NCBI RefSeq assembly: GCF_034347385.1
Contig: NZ_CP133777.1
Span: forward strand, 2,480,001 to 2,544,000
From: Actimicrobium sp. CCC2.4
GTDB taxonomy: Bacteria; Pseudomonadota; Gammaproteobacteria; Burkholderiales; Burkholderiaceae_D
Length of the DNA stretch: 64,000 nt
Direction of reading: 5' to 3'
Shown here: piece after piece, positions 44,288 to 53,006 of the stretch
Position numbering within the stretch: the first letter of the stretch is position 1
How the letters are laid out: each line of letters opens with the position of its first letter
Made by a program: the position numbers and the translations under genes
Notes under the pieces: generated by a model
Told to the model about the DNA's origin: nothing
Database searches by the model: none
What the model saw: only the letters and a program-made list of their open reading frames with translations

Positions 44288-45018
44288 TCCGGCGCAATCA
44301 CCACCTGCACCGCCGCACTGCAAAACTGCGAAATCCCATATTCGATGGCAATCCCGTCGCCATCGACATACACGCTAGCCACATGCAGGATAGGCAGGCT
44401 GACCGGTTGGCCCAGTTGCCCGGCCAGCTGTTTGTCGGGCAAACGCGCCGTGACCCGGCTCATGCGCCGCTGGAATTGCAGTACGCCGAACTGTGCCAGC
44501 GCCAGATGCGTCACGCCCGTCTGCGCATACAGTTCGCCCAGACCGGCGAATCGTGGCAACGGAAAATACTGGCTGCACACGCCGATGATTTTGCTGTCGA
44601 CGATATCGAGCGATTCGATGCAGAGCACCTGATCACCGGCACGCAGATCGAGCAAGCGGGCGATCTCCGGCGTGGCCGGTTCGGCCTGCCACGACAGCAC
44701 GCGGCTGGTGCCCAGCCGCTGCGCATGCGCGACGCTGTGCGCCAGCCGGCTGCGACGGCCGACCTGGTAGTCGATCATGTCGTCGCGCACGAAGGTGCCG
44801 CTGCCATGCCGGATATCGACCAGGCCGTGATCGGCCAGCGCCTTGACCGCCTGTCGTACCGTATGCCGGTTCACGCTGAAGCGTTCGGCCAGTGCGGTCT
44901 CGTTGGGCAAGCGGTGCTGCAACTGGCCGGACAGGATGTCGGCGCGCAAGGCCTGTTCGATCTGTCGCCAGATCGTGATGCCGGTGCGACGGTCCAGCGG
45001 CGGATGCTGTGCGGTCAT
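44284..45018 (-). CDS. GntR/HutC-family regulator of phosphonate use, PhnF/PhnR-like
   Basis: Residues 1-75 of this 244-residue protein form a GntR winged helix (LPNETALAERFSVNRHTVRQ, then AVKALADHGLVDIRHGSGTF). Residues 90-240 form a UTRA ligand domain (SLDIVDSKIIGVCSQYFPLP). HutC-subfamily regulators bind small effectors in the UTRA domain and leave the DNA. As last gene of the AEP operon, it probably represses or activates that operon in response to a phosphonate or metabolite. The ATG overlaps the stop of the FAD oxidoreductase upstream by four bases. A PhnF-like half site lies upstream of the operon's first gene. Confidence 0.85.
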   Translation of the reverse strand: MTAQHPPLDRRTGITIWRQIEQALRADILSGQLQHRLPNETALAERFSVNRHTVRQAVKALADHGLVDIRHGSGTFVRDDMIDYQVGRRSRLAHSVAHAQRLGTSRVLSWQAEPATPEIARLLDLRAGDQVLCIESLDIVDSKIIGVCSQYFPLPRFAGLGELYAQTGVTHLALAQFGVLQFQRRMSRVTARLPDKQLAGQLGQPVSLPILHVASVYVDGDGIAIEYGISQFCSAAVQVVIAPD

Positions 45019-46124
45019 TGCGCCAGCTGGCGTCGGGCCAGCGCAAACGCGATGCTCATACCGATGCCGCTGGTGATCACCACGGCCTGCACCTGCGGCG
45101 CCGGGTACAGCACTTCAAGCGCGCGCCGGCCGCTGGCGTAAATGCCTTGCCAGCGTTCGCGCACCTGCAGGGGCCGCTGCAGCAGGCGTTGCGCCAGGTC
45201 GAGGATCAGCGTGTCGACGCTCTCATCGTTAAACGGCGCGACGGTCTCGCCGATGGCGTGCGAGTCGCCGATGATCAGGTCGCCCTCGTCGCCGACCTGC
45301 TGGACGATCAGGTGGATGCCATGTTCGAGTAGCGCCGGTTGCTGCTGCGCGACTTCATCGCGCAGCGCCGCCAGCGGCCCGGCCAGTGCCGCGCATTCAG
45401 TAAAGGCGCCGTAATGCAATGTCGACAGGCCGGTCATCATCGTCGGTCCGAGTCGCACGCCGGGGTTGGCCAGGCGCTGCATTTGCAAGGCGCAGCGACG
45501 GATGCCGAGCGCGGCAAAATGCTGCGGGTACAGCGACTGCACATCATGACCGGAACACAGCACGACTTCGTCGGCACTGCGCTGGCCGCGGCTGGTATCG
45601 AGCCGGGGCAGGTCGATGGCGTTGACCTGCACGCTGAACTCGAAGGTGACACCGTGGCGCTCGGCCAGCCAGCGCGTCAGCACGGCGATGACCTGGCGCG
45701 CATCCATGGCGATTTCGGACGGACTGAACAAGGCACCGAAGCCGCTGACCTGCTGTGCCGCGACCTCGTCGCGAACGAGCAGACGGGTGCCGTATTGCGC
45801 GCCGCGGGCTTCCTGGAAGGCTTCGAGCACGCGCAGTTCGGTGGCGCTACGAGCCACCACCAGACTGCCTTCGGCCTTGTGCCAGCAACCCGTATCGGCA
45901 AAAAAATCCAGCCACATCGCGCGCGATTGCTGCGCCAGTTCGACCAGTTCGCCGGCCGGTTGACCGAGCACCAGCCCGAGTCCGAAGTTGCGCACCGATG
46001 CACCGCTGGCCTGCGTGTCGCGTTCGTAGACAGTGACGCTATCGCCGCGCAAACTGGCCGCCCAGGCATGGGCCAGACCGACGATGCCGGCACCGATGAC
46101 GGCAGTGCGATGGCCGCTCGTCAT
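45015..46124 (-). CDS. FAD-dependent oxidoreductase of phosphonate operons (TIGR03364 type)
   Basis: This 369-residue protein has the N-terminal FAD-binding fold of DAO-family enzymes (AVIGAGIVGLAHAWAASLRG) and a C-terminal glycine motif (VVITSGIGMSIAFALARRQ). Family members occur almost only in AEP-degradation operons. Related flavoenzymes reported in such operons oxidise N-methylated AEP to phosphonoacetaldehyde, which PhnX then cleaves. That role would fit here but is inference. It overlaps phnWX by four bases upstream and the regulator by four bases downstream, so it is firmly part of the operon. Confidence 0.85.
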   Translation of the reverse strand: MTSGHRTAVIGAGIVGLAHAWAASLRGDSVTVYERDTQASGASVRNFGLGLVLGQPAGELVELAQQSRAMWLDFFADTGCWHKAEGSLVVARSATELRVLEAFQEARGAQYGTRLLVRDEVAAQQVSGFGALFSPSEIAMDARQVIAVLTRWLAERHGVTFEFSVQVNAIDLPRLDTSRGQRSADEVVLCSGHDVQSLYPQHFAALGIRRCALQMQRLANPGVRLGPTMMTGLSTLHYGAFTECAALAGPLAALRDEVAQQQPALLEHGIHLIVQQVGDEGDLIIGDSHAIGETVAPFNDESVDTLILDLAQRLLQRPLQVRERWQGIYASGRRALEVLYPAPQVQAVVITSGIGMSIAFALARRQLAQ

Positions 46125-48049
46125 GGCTGTTCGCCGCGTGCCAGGCGCGCTTCAATGGCATCAACAATGGCCGGCAATCCGGCGATGGTATCGATCACGT
46201 AATGGGCACCGGCCGCGTTCAGTTTGGCTGCTGCGCGATCACGGAATACAGCGGTTTCGGCAGGCGACAAGGCCGCCAGTTCCGCCAGCGACAAACCGGT
46301 TTCATTGCCCGACAAGGACAGCCCGACAGTCCACATGCCCGCCGCGAGGCCTTCGGTGATGCCGGGTACGGTATCGTCGATCTTGATACAGGCGCGCACA
46401 TCGGTGATGCCCAGTTCGAGCACATTGGCCAGTGCCATCCACGGTCCCGGCCGGCCACCGGCGGCGAGGTCATCGGTGGCGACGGCATGGTCGACGCGTA
46501 TGCCTTGCGACACCGCATGTGGCAGCAATTTGTCCATCACCACGCGCGGATAACCGGAGCACGAACCGATGCGGATTGTGCGCGCACGCAGCGTGGCCAG
46601 TACCTCGATCGCTCCTGGAATCGGATCGGAATACGCCGCGACCCGTTCGATCTGCAGCGGCAGGAAAGTGGCGTATAGCGTATCGACATCGGCGTCCGAC
46701 ATGGCGCGGCCGTGCTGCTGTTGCCAGCGTCGCGCGACACCGTCCTGCCGGCCCAGCGCCTGGATGTGATCCCACTTGGCCAGTCCCATCGGCAGGCGCG
46801 CTTCGGCCATCGACACCGTGATGCCGAAGCCGGCAAAAGCGTCGATCAGCACCTGGGTCGGTGCGAACGAACCGAAGTCGACCAGCGTGCCGGCCCAGTC
46901 GAAGACGACTGCTTGTACCTGGCCCCGATAAGGTTGTGGCGCGGCCGGCTGCGGCGTGATTTCCATCTGGCGCAGCGCGTCGGCAATGACCTCGACGGCG
47001 ATCAGCAGATCGGCACTGCCGATGGCACCGATGCAGCCGACGCGGAAGGTCTCAGCGTGGGTCAGCTTGCCCGGATACAGCACCACGCCGCGTGCCTTGG
47101 CCAGTGCGTAGAAGGTGCTGAAGTTCCAGTTCGGATGGGCAGGCGCATGGACCGTGACGATGATGGGCGCCTGGATGTCCGGTGTCAGGAACACCCGCAG
47201 GCCGAGCGCTTCCAGACCGCTGACCAGTGTGCGACAGTTGTCTTCGTAGCGCGCAAGCCGGGCCGGCTGGCCGCCTTCGCGCTCGAACTGATCGAGCGCG
47301 ACTGCCAACGCAGCCATCACGTGCGTCGGTGGCGTGTAGCGCCACTGGCCGGTCTGTTCCATGTAGCGCCATTGCGCATACAGGTCCAGCGACAGCGAAT
47401 GGGCGCGGCCGGCGCATTGCTCCAATACGGTGGTACGGATGATCGCAAAACCCATGCCGGGCACGCCTTCGAGGCACTTGTTGCCGGAGGCAATGACGGC
47501 ATCGTAGGTCAGCATTTGCACCGGCATCGGCAGCGCGCCGAAAGCGCTCATCGCATCGATGATCAGCGACTTGCCGGCGGCGGCCACGATGTCCGAGATG
47601 GCGACCATCGGATTGAGGATGCCGGTGCTGGTTTCGCAATACACGACGGCGACATGAGTGATCGCCGGATCACGCGCGAGGGCGCTTTCCAGCATCACCG
47701 GATCGACCGGCGCGGACTCGCCGAAGTCCAGCACACTGACTTGCCGGCCCATCACTTCAGTCAGCTGGGCGATGCGCTTGCCGTACGCGCCATTGATCAG
47801 GCACAGCAGTTTGCCGTCACGCGGCAGCAGGGTGCCGATCGCTGCTTCGACGGCGAAGGTGCCGGAGCCTTGCAGCGGCACGCAGCTAAAGTCAGCGGCA
47901 CCGTCGACGATGGCCAGCAGGCGGCGTCGCACATCGGCGGTGAGGATGTTAAAGCTGCTGTCCCACGAGCCCCAGTCATGCAGCATCGCGGTCTTGGTGG
48001 CCAGGCTGGTGGTCAGCGGGCCGGGAGTAAGTAGCAGGGGATCGCGCAT
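46121..48049 (-). CDS. phnW-phnX: fused 2-AEP:pyruvate transaminase and phosphonoacetaldehyde hydrolase
   Basis: From ATG 48049 (AAGGAA upstream) the protein has 642 residues. Residues 1-370 are PhnW: LLLTPGPLTTSLATKTAML, VPLQGSGTFAVEAAIGTLL and the PLP lysine in VIASGNKCLEGVPGMGF. Residues about 378-642 are PhnX, a HAD-superfamily hydrolase, with the nucleophile Asp in QAVVFDWAGTLVDFG, then LPMGLAKWDHI with the Schiff-base lysine, and KIDDTVPGI near the end. The two enzymes work in sequence: AEP to phosphonoacetaldehyde, then to acetaldehyde and phosphate. The fusion could channel the reactive aldehyde. The short linker (about 372-380) holds no stop. Longer frames upstream to 48370 overlap the permease and are not used. 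Confidence 0.93.
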   Translation of the reverse strand: MRDPLLLTPGPLTTSLATKTAMLHDWGSWDSSFNILTADVRRRLLAIVDGAADFSCVPLQGSGTFAVEAAIGTLLPRDGKLLCLINGAYGKRIAQLTEVMGRQVSVLDFGESAPVDPVMLESALARDPAITHVAVVYCETSTGILNPMVAISDIVAAAGKSLIIDAMSAFGALPMPVQMLTYDAVIASGNKCLEGVPGMGFAIIRTTVLEQCAGRAHSLSLDLYAQWRYMEQTGQWRYTPPTHVMAALAVALDQFEREGGQPARLARYEDNCRTLVSGLEALGLRVFLTPDIQAPIIVTVHAPAHPNWNFSTFYALAKARGVVLYPGKLTHAETFRVGCIGAIGSADLLIAVEVIADALRQMEITPQPAAPQPYRGQVQAVVFDWAGTLVDFGSFAPTQVLIDAFAGFGITVSMAEARLPMGLAKWDHIQALGRQDGVARRWQQQHGRAMSDADVDTLYATFLPLQIERVAAYSDPIPGAIEVLATLRARTIRIGSCSGYPRVVMDKLLPHAVSQGIRVDHAVATDDLAAGGRPGPWMALANVLELGITDVRACIKIDDTVPGITEGLAAGMWTVGLSLSGNETGLSLAELAALSPAETAVFRDRAAAKLNAAGAHYVIDTIAGLPAIVDAIEARLARGEQP

Positions 48050-48075
48050 CGGGTTCCTTGGTCTGTCAACAAAAT

Positions 48076-49743
48076 TCAGGGGGCGCGCCAGGCTTGCGCG
48101 CGCCGGTTCAGCCACCAGCCGGCGGCGTTCATCAGCAAGGTGACGGCCAGCGACGAGGCAACAATCAAGGTCGCCATCGCCGCCGCAGCTGCGGTATCGC
48201 CGGCGTCGTCCATGTTCAGGATGGCAACGGCAGCCAGCTCGGTATCGGGCGTGTACAGAAAAATCACGCAGCTCACGGTGGTCATGGATGACACGAACAG
48301 ATAGCGCGCCACATCCAGCAAGGCCGGCAAATTGATCGGCAAGGTCACGCGCCGGAAGGTGTGCCACCACGGTCGCTGCAGGCTGCGCGCGACCGCTTCG
48401 ATTTCGGTATCGAGCTGGCGCAGCGAGGTGGTCAGCGTCAGATGCGCGGTCGTATAAAAATGCGCGATGGTGGCAATTACCAGCAAACTCATCGTGCCGT
48501 ACAAACCATTGAGCGGATTGCCGGGTGCATTAAAAAACAGCACATAGCCCAGGCCCAGCACCAGTCCCGGGACCGCCATCGGCAACAGCGCGAGGCTGCG
48601 GATGGTGGCACCGAGCGCGCGCGGCACGGGCGATTTTTCAAGCAGGTAGGCGGTCAGGAAAATGAAGCTGGTGCCGAATACAGTGACCAGCGCTGCCATG
48701 CGCGCACTGTTGCGGAAGGATTGCCAGCCACCGCCATCGAGATGCTGAAAATCGAAATGCGCCAGCGTCAGGCTCATGTTGTACGGCCACATCTTGATGA
48801 AGGCCGCGAAGCAGCCGACGCCGAGCAGCGCCAGCAGGAATACCGAGGTGGCAGCGCACAGCAGCCCGAGCAGGCCATCGCGCCACGCATTGCGACCGGC
48901 CTGATAAACCACCGAGCGACCACTGAGCTGGCCGCTCTGGCGTTTGGACAGCCAGCGTTCGACCATGAAGCTGAGCACCGCCGGCAGCAGCAACAGCACG
49001 CCGATGATCGCGCCCTTGCTGAAATTTTGTTGGCCGATGACCTGCTTGTAGGCTTCGAGTGCCAGCACATTGGTTTGCCCGCCGATGACTTTCGGAATCC
49101 CGAAGTCGGTCACCACCAGCGTGAACACCACCATTGCCGCGGCCACCACGCCGTAGCGCGCGTTCGGCAGGGTCACGGTCATGAAGCGGCGCAGCTTGCT
49201 TGCGCCCAGTGTTTCGGCGGCTTCGTAGAGCCGCGCATCGGCCACGCTCAGTGCGGCCACGAGGATCAGCAACGCATGCGGAAAGGTGTAGAACACTTCG
49301 CCCAGCACGATGCCGATCGGGCCGTAGATCGAGGCCTCGCCGAGCCAGCTTTTCAGCAAGCCCTGATTGCCGAACAGGTAGACCAGCGAGATCGCCGGCA
49401 TCAGCGACGGTGCCAGCATCGGTGCTAAGGCGATGACGCGCAGCACGCGCCGGCCGGGCAGGCGGGTGCGGGTCAGTGCAAACGCAAAGGCCAATGCCAG
49501 CGGCAGCACGATGGCGACCGTGCCGAGCGCAACCATCAGGCTATTAGCGGTAGCGACATGCAGGCGCGGTTCGGATAGCAGGGCGGTCCAGTTGGCCAGT
49601 CCGACATAACTGCCGTCGCGCGCCTCGGTGGTCATGCCGAACAGGCTCAGTAATGGCCACGCCAGAAAGGCCAGCATCAGCAGGCCGATGGCGATGGTCA
49701 GGCCGAGTGCGACCCGGTCGTCGCGACTGCGCAAAGCGCTCAT
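48076..49743 (-). CDS. permease of a 2-aminoethylphosphonate-type ABC transporter
   Basis: From ATG 49743 the protein has 555 residues with about twelve membrane helices, that is, two fused permease units as in the Fe(III)/AEP class of importers. Each half has an EAA-like loop that contacts the ATPase: LYEAAETLGASKLRRFMTVT and EIEAVARSLQRPWWHTFRRV. The start overlaps the stop of the ATPase gene by four bases. The gene lies between the ATPase and phnWX, so AEP or a similar phosphonate is the likely cargo. Substrate identity rests on context. Confidence 0.88.
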   Translation of the reverse strand: MSALRSRDDRVALGLTIAIGLLMLAFLAWPLLSLFGMTTEARDGSYVGLANWTALLSEPRLHVATANSLMVALGTVAIVLPLALAFAFALTRTRLPGRRVLRVIALAPMLAPSLMPAISLVYLFGNQGLLKSWLGEASIYGPIGIVLGEVFYTFPHALLILVAALSVADARLYEAAETLGASKLRRFMTVTLPNARYGVVAAAMVVFTLVVTDFGIPKVIGGQTNVLALEAYKQVIGQQNFSKGAIIGVLLLLPAVLSFMVERWLSKRQSGQLSGRSVVYQAGRNAWRDGLLGLLCAATSVFLLALLGVGCFAAFIKMWPYNMSLTLAHFDFQHLDGGGWQSFRNSARMAALVTVFGTSFIFLTAYLLEKSPVPRALGATIRSLALLPMAVPGLVLGLGYVLFFNAPGNPLNGLYGTMSLLVIATIAHFYTTAHLTLTTSLRQLDTEIEAVARSLQRPWWHTFRRVTLPINLPALLDVARYLFVSSMTTVSCVIFLYTPDTELAAVAILNMDDAGDTAAAAAMATLIVASSLAVTLLMNAAGWWLNRRAQAWRAP

Positions 49744-50810
49744 CGTGCCGGCTGGGCGAACAGGCGCACCTTGTCCGGTAGCAGCGTCAGCGGCACGCGC
49801 CGGCCGGCTTCGAGCGAGTCGTAGCCGGCGTCGTTCGGGCCGACATCGGCGAAGATGGACAAGGCCCGGTCGACGCACAGCGACAGCGTGGCGCGCCGGA
49901 TGCCGCGATGGAATTCGACGGCGTCGACCACGGCCATCATCGAGGTTGCACCGGCATGCCATTGCGTTTCGATGCGAACATCTTCGGGACGGCAGAACAG
50001 CATGGCCTGTTCGGATGGCAGCGACATGTCGAGCGGCAAACCGGATAGCGTGGCGCGACCGTCCGCATCGCGCTGCAGCGTCAGCCAGTTGGCGCGACCG
50101 ACAAAATCGGCCACGAAGCGCGACGCCGGATGGCGATAAATCTGCTCGGCGCTGCCGCGCTGTTCGATGCGGCCCTGGCTCATGACGACGACGGTATCGG
50201 CGATTTCCATCGCTTCGTCCTGATCGTGCGTGACCATGATGGTGGTAATACCGAGCTTGCGTTGCAGATTGCGCAGCTCCTGGCGCAGCCGCTCGCGCAC
50301 CTTGGCGTCCAGCGCCGACAGCGGCTCGTCGAGCAGTAGCAAGCTCGGCGATGTTGCCAATGCGCGCGCCAGTGCGACACGCTGTTGCTGGCCACCGGAC
50401 AGCTGCGCCGGATAGCGATCTTCGGTGCCGGAGAGGCCGACCAGATCGAGCAATTCATCGACGCGGCGGATTTTTTCGGCGCGGCCGGTGCGCAAGGCAT
50501 AGCCGATGTTTTGCGCCACGGTCAGGTTCGGGAACAACGCATACGACTGGAACACGATGCCGTAATTGCGTTGCGCCGGCGGCAAGCGGCCGATGTCGCG
50601 ACCTGCCATCAGCAGGCTGCCGCGATCCTGTTGTTCGAGGCCGGCGATGATGCGCAACAGCGTGGTCTTGCCGCAGCCGGAGGGTCCGAGCAGGCAGACG
50701 AATTCGCCTTTGCGGACATCGAGGGCGATGTCTTGCAGCGCCGTGAAAGCGCCGAACTGTTTGCCGACACCGGCGATGCGCAGCCAGTAGTCGTCGGGTG
50801 GTGTGGTCAT
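49740..50810 (-). CDS. ATP-binding protein of a 2-aminoethylphosphonate-type ABC transporter
   Basis: This 356-residue ATPase has Walker A GPSGCGKTT (about 42-50), the Q loop in YGIVFQSYALFPNLTV, the ABC signature LSGGQQQRVALARAL, Walker B LLLLDEPLSALD and the switch His in IMVTHDQDEAMEIAD. The C-terminal 100 residues form a TOBE/OB-like regulatory domain, as in the PotA/FbpC class. It overlaps the HD gene upstream and the permease downstream by four bases each. It energises uptake through the permease. Confidence 0.92.
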   Translation of the reverse strand: MTTPPDDYWLRIAGVGKQFGAFTALQDIALDVRKGEFVCLLGPSGCGKTTLLRIIAGLEQQDRGSLLMAGRDIGRLPPAQRNYGIVFQSYALFPNLTVAQNIGYALRTGRAEKIRRVDELLDLVGLSGTEDRYPAQLSGGQQQRVALARALATSPSLLLLDEPLSALDAKVRERLRQELRNLQRKLGITTIMVTHDQDEAMEIADTVVVMSQGRIEQRGSAEQIYRHPASRFVADFVGRANWLTLQRDADGRATLSGLPLDMSLPSEQAMLFCRPEDVRIETQWHAGATSMMAVVDAVEFHRGIRRATLSLCVDRALSIFADVGPNDAGYDSLEAGRRVPLTLLPDKVRLFAQPAR

Positions 50811-51373
50811 GAGGCGGTTGCTCTTTCGGACTGGGCTATGAGGCGGGGCAGGTAGTGCGCAAAGGGCGGCACCACGAGGTCGGCGATCTTGGCCGCGTCG
50901 TCATGCCGGCGCAGCGCGATGGCGCGCGCGGCATGCGGATGACTGATAAAACGCGCAGCGGCGGCAGTGTCCATCACGCCGCCTTGCAGCGCCAGGCTCA
51001 GGCGGGACGCGTCGGACAACGCCGCAAAATAGGGGGCTTCGGTGAAACATAAATAGCGCTTGGCATCGACATGCAGCCGGATCGCATCGATCACGTCGGC
51101 TGGCATCAGGCCGCGCAGGAAAGGCACGATCTTGACCTGATGCAGGTCGTCCTTGCCGTCGGCAAGGTCCTGATCATTTTGTTCGAACAGCATGTGGCCG
51201 AGGTCATGCAGCAGGCAGGCGATGATGAGGGCATCGTCATCGCCTGCCTGTTCGGCCAGCCAGGCACTTTGCAGTGCATGGTCGCGCTGGGTGATGGCCT
51301 CGCCGCCGTAGAGACTGGCACCGGCCTGGTCGAACAGGGCCGCGATATGCGTGAGCGTGAGGCGCATCGTCAT
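50807..51373 (-). CDS. PhnZ-like HD-domain oxygenase of the phosphonate operon
   Basis: This 188-residue HD-domain protein has LLHDLGHMLFEQ with His56, Asp57 and His60. Other candidate ligands are His32 (QRDHALQ), His78, His101 and Asp158 or Asp159. Tyr22 and Glu25 (SLYGGEAITQ) lie ahead of them. From memory, PhnZ, a mixed-valence diiron oxygenase that cleaves 1-hydroxy-AEP, uses Tyr24/Glu27 with His34, His58, Asp59, His62, His80, His104 and Asp161. The match is at a nearly constant offset of two. A role as a PhnZ-type oxygenase is therefore more likely than phosphohydrolase. No PhnY hydroxylase gene is in the window. It overlaps the ATPase gene and lies 15 bases after the binding-protein gene. 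Confidence 0.8.
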   Translation of the reverse strand: MTMRLTLTHIAALFDQAGASLYGGEAITQRDHALQSAWLAEQAGDDDALIIACLLHDLGHMLFEQNDQDLADGKDDLHQVKIVPFLRGLMPADVIDAIRLHVDAKRYLCFTEAPYFAALSDASRLSLALQGGVMDTAAAARFISHPHAARAIALRRHDDAAKIADLVVPPFAHYLPRLIAQSERATAS

Positions 51374-51388
51374 GCTTGGTTTCCTGAC

Positions 51389-52417
51389 TTACTTGGCCGG
51401 CTTTGGCTCTGACTTTCCGTCGTAGCGACGGGTCCATTCGGCCAGAATGCGGTCACGATTGGTGGCGGCCCATTTCAGGTCCTGCTTGATCAGCAGCTGC
51501 TCGTAATTGGCCGGGATCAGCGGGTTCGGTTTGGCCACGCCCGGATAGGCGACGATGGCGAAGTTATTGGCAAACTGTTCGTTGCCGGACTTCGAGGCGG
51601 ACCAGTCGGCCAGCTTGCGGGCGGCCTCGAGGTTCTTGGTGCCTTTCATGATGGCAGTGGCTTCGACATCCCAGCCCAGGCCTTCTTTCGGGAACACCAG
51701 GTCGATCGGTGCGCCGGCTTCCTTGAGCTTGGCAGCACGGTATTCAAAGGCGATGCCGATCGGAAATTCACCGGCGGCGGCTTGCTTGCACGGCTTGGAT
51801 CCGGAGTGGGTGTACTGGGCGATATTGTTGTGCAGCTGATCCATGTAGGCCCAGCCGTCTTTCTCGCCGAAGGTGCTCAGCCAGCCGCTGACATCGAAGT
51901 AGCCGGTGCCGCTGGAGGCGGGATTGGGCATCACGATCTTGCCTTTGTATTCGGCCTTAAGCAGGTCTTTCCAGCTCTCCGGTTTGGTCAGGCCCTGCTT
52001 GGCGGCTTCGACGGTATTGAAGCAGATCGTCGCACCCCAGACATCCATGCCGACCCAGCTTGGCGGCTTGGTGTCGTCGACAAAACGCTGGTTGAGTTTC
52101 TCGACGCCCTTCGGTGCGTAGGCTTGCAGCATGCCTTCTTTTTCGAGTACCAGCAGCGAGGTGGCGGCAACGCCCATGACGACGTCGGCTTGCGGGGCGG
52201 CTTTTTCAGCCAGCAATTTGGCGGTGATGATGCCGGTCGAATCGCGCACCCAGCGCAATTTGATATCCGGATATTCGGTTTCGAATTTGGTCTGATAGGC
52301 CTTGAGCTGGTCGGCTTCGAGGGCGGTATAGACAGTCAATGTGGATTCGGCAAAGGCGCTGGCACTGAACAGGCAGAGCAGGGCGGGCAAGGTCTTCAAT
52401 AGCGGGCGGATCTGCAT
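51389..52417 (-). CDS. periplasmic binding protein of a 2-aminoethylphosphonate-type ABC transporter
   Basis: From ATG 52417 (GGAG nine bases upstream) the protein has 342 residues. It has a signal peptide (LLKTLPALLCLFSASAFAES). The mature part is a type 2 binding protein of the Fe(III)/AEP group: LTVYTALEADQLKAYQ, KAAPQADVVMGVAATSLLVL and NPASSGTGYFDVSGWLSTFG. The family takes up iron, AEP or other anions; the operon points to AEP. It is the first gene of the seven-gene operon, so its upstream region holds the operon promoter. The longer frame to 52561 has no fitting signal peptide. Confidence 0.9.
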   Translation of the reverse strand: MQIRPLLKTLPALLCLFSASAFAESTLTVYTALEADQLKAYQTKFETEYPDIKLRWVRDSTGIITAKLLAEKAAPQADVVMGVAATSLLVLEKEGMLQAYAPKGVEKLNQRFVDDTKPPSWVGMDVWGATICFNTVEAAKQGLTKPESWKDLLKAEYKGKIVMPNPASSGTGYFDVSGWLSTFGEKDGWAYMDQLHNNIAQYTHSGSKPCKQAAAGEFPIGIAFEYRAAKLKEAGAPIDLVFPKEGLGWDVEATAIMKGTKNLEAARKLADWSASKSGNEQFANNFAIVAYPGVAKPNPLIPANYEQLLIKQDLKWAATNRDRILAEWTRRYDGKSEPKPAK

Positions 52418-52492
52418 TTCATACTCCAGAAGGTTTAGCGTCATGGAGACACCGGAGCTTCGGAGTGTAGGGAGGCAATATGACCTCATCGT

Positions 52493-52506
52493 GACGTCTA
52501 TACGAC
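52493..52506. promoter_or_regulatory. candidate PhnF-like operator upstream of the AEP operon
   Basis: The stretch GACGTCTATACGAC, about 80 bases before the first gene of the operon, contains GTATAGAC on the minus strand. The same eight bases form the core of the mycobacterial PhnF operator as I recall it (TGGTATAGACCA). The flanking symmetry is only partial (GTC/GAC). Its place fits control by the GntR-type regulator at the end of the operon. Confidence 0.35.
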
Positions 52507-52610
52507 TTGGTAGCGCGATTAGCTTGTACGCGATCGACTTGCACGTGATCTTGTTGCGCATGCGCTTGTGGTACGGTCTCGGCTAACTCAATGACGCAAG
52601 GAATCCTCGT

Positions 52611-53006
52611 ATGGCCATCGGCTGGTTCACCGTACTTCAGGCAGTTCCGTGGGCAGATGTGATCAGCAACGCACCCAAGGTCGCCGAAGGCGCCAAAAAA
52701 TTATGGAAGTCGGTCGGCAAGAAATCCGCGCCGCCTGTCACCGCAAGCGCGACCACGACTACCGGTCTGACGCCGGCGGCGCTGGTCGATGCCCGCCTGT
52801 CTGCAACCGAAATCGCGGTCGTTGCCCTCAACGAACAGATGCTGGCCTCGTCGGTGCTGATCCGCGATCTGGCCGAACAGAACGAACAGCTGATGCGCCG
52901 GGTCGATGCGAACTGGCGCAAGGCGCGCTGGCTGTGTCTGGCTTCCGGCATTGTCGGTGCAGTGCTGGCGGTGAGCGTGGTGGTGATGCGGACGGCGGCG
53001 ATGTGA
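52611..53006 (+). CDS. conserved hypothetical membrane-anchored protein
   Basis: This 131-residue protein has an N-terminal amphipathic segment (WADVISNAPKVAEGAKKLWK). A Ser/Thr-rich linker follows, then a coiled-coil-like helix (ATEIAVVALNEQMLASSVLI) and a C-terminal membrane helix (WLCLASGIVGAVLAVSVVVM). It looks tail-anchored. No function is known to me. It overlaps the GNAT gene (TGATG) and is divergent from the AEP operon. Confidence 0.7.
   Translation: MAIGWFTVLQAVPWADVISNAPKVAEGAKKLWKSVGKKSAPPVTASATTTTGLTPAALVDARLSATEIAVVALNEQMLASSVLIRDLAEQNEQLMRRVDANWRKARWLCLASGIVGAVLAVSVVVMRTAAM

Noticed and set aside
46121-48370. Longer start for the phnW-phnX fusion (107 extra residues)
   Set aside because: The extra part is Arg/Cys-rich, overlaps the permease gene and lacks similarity; ATG 48049 has a good ribosome site and matches PhnW.
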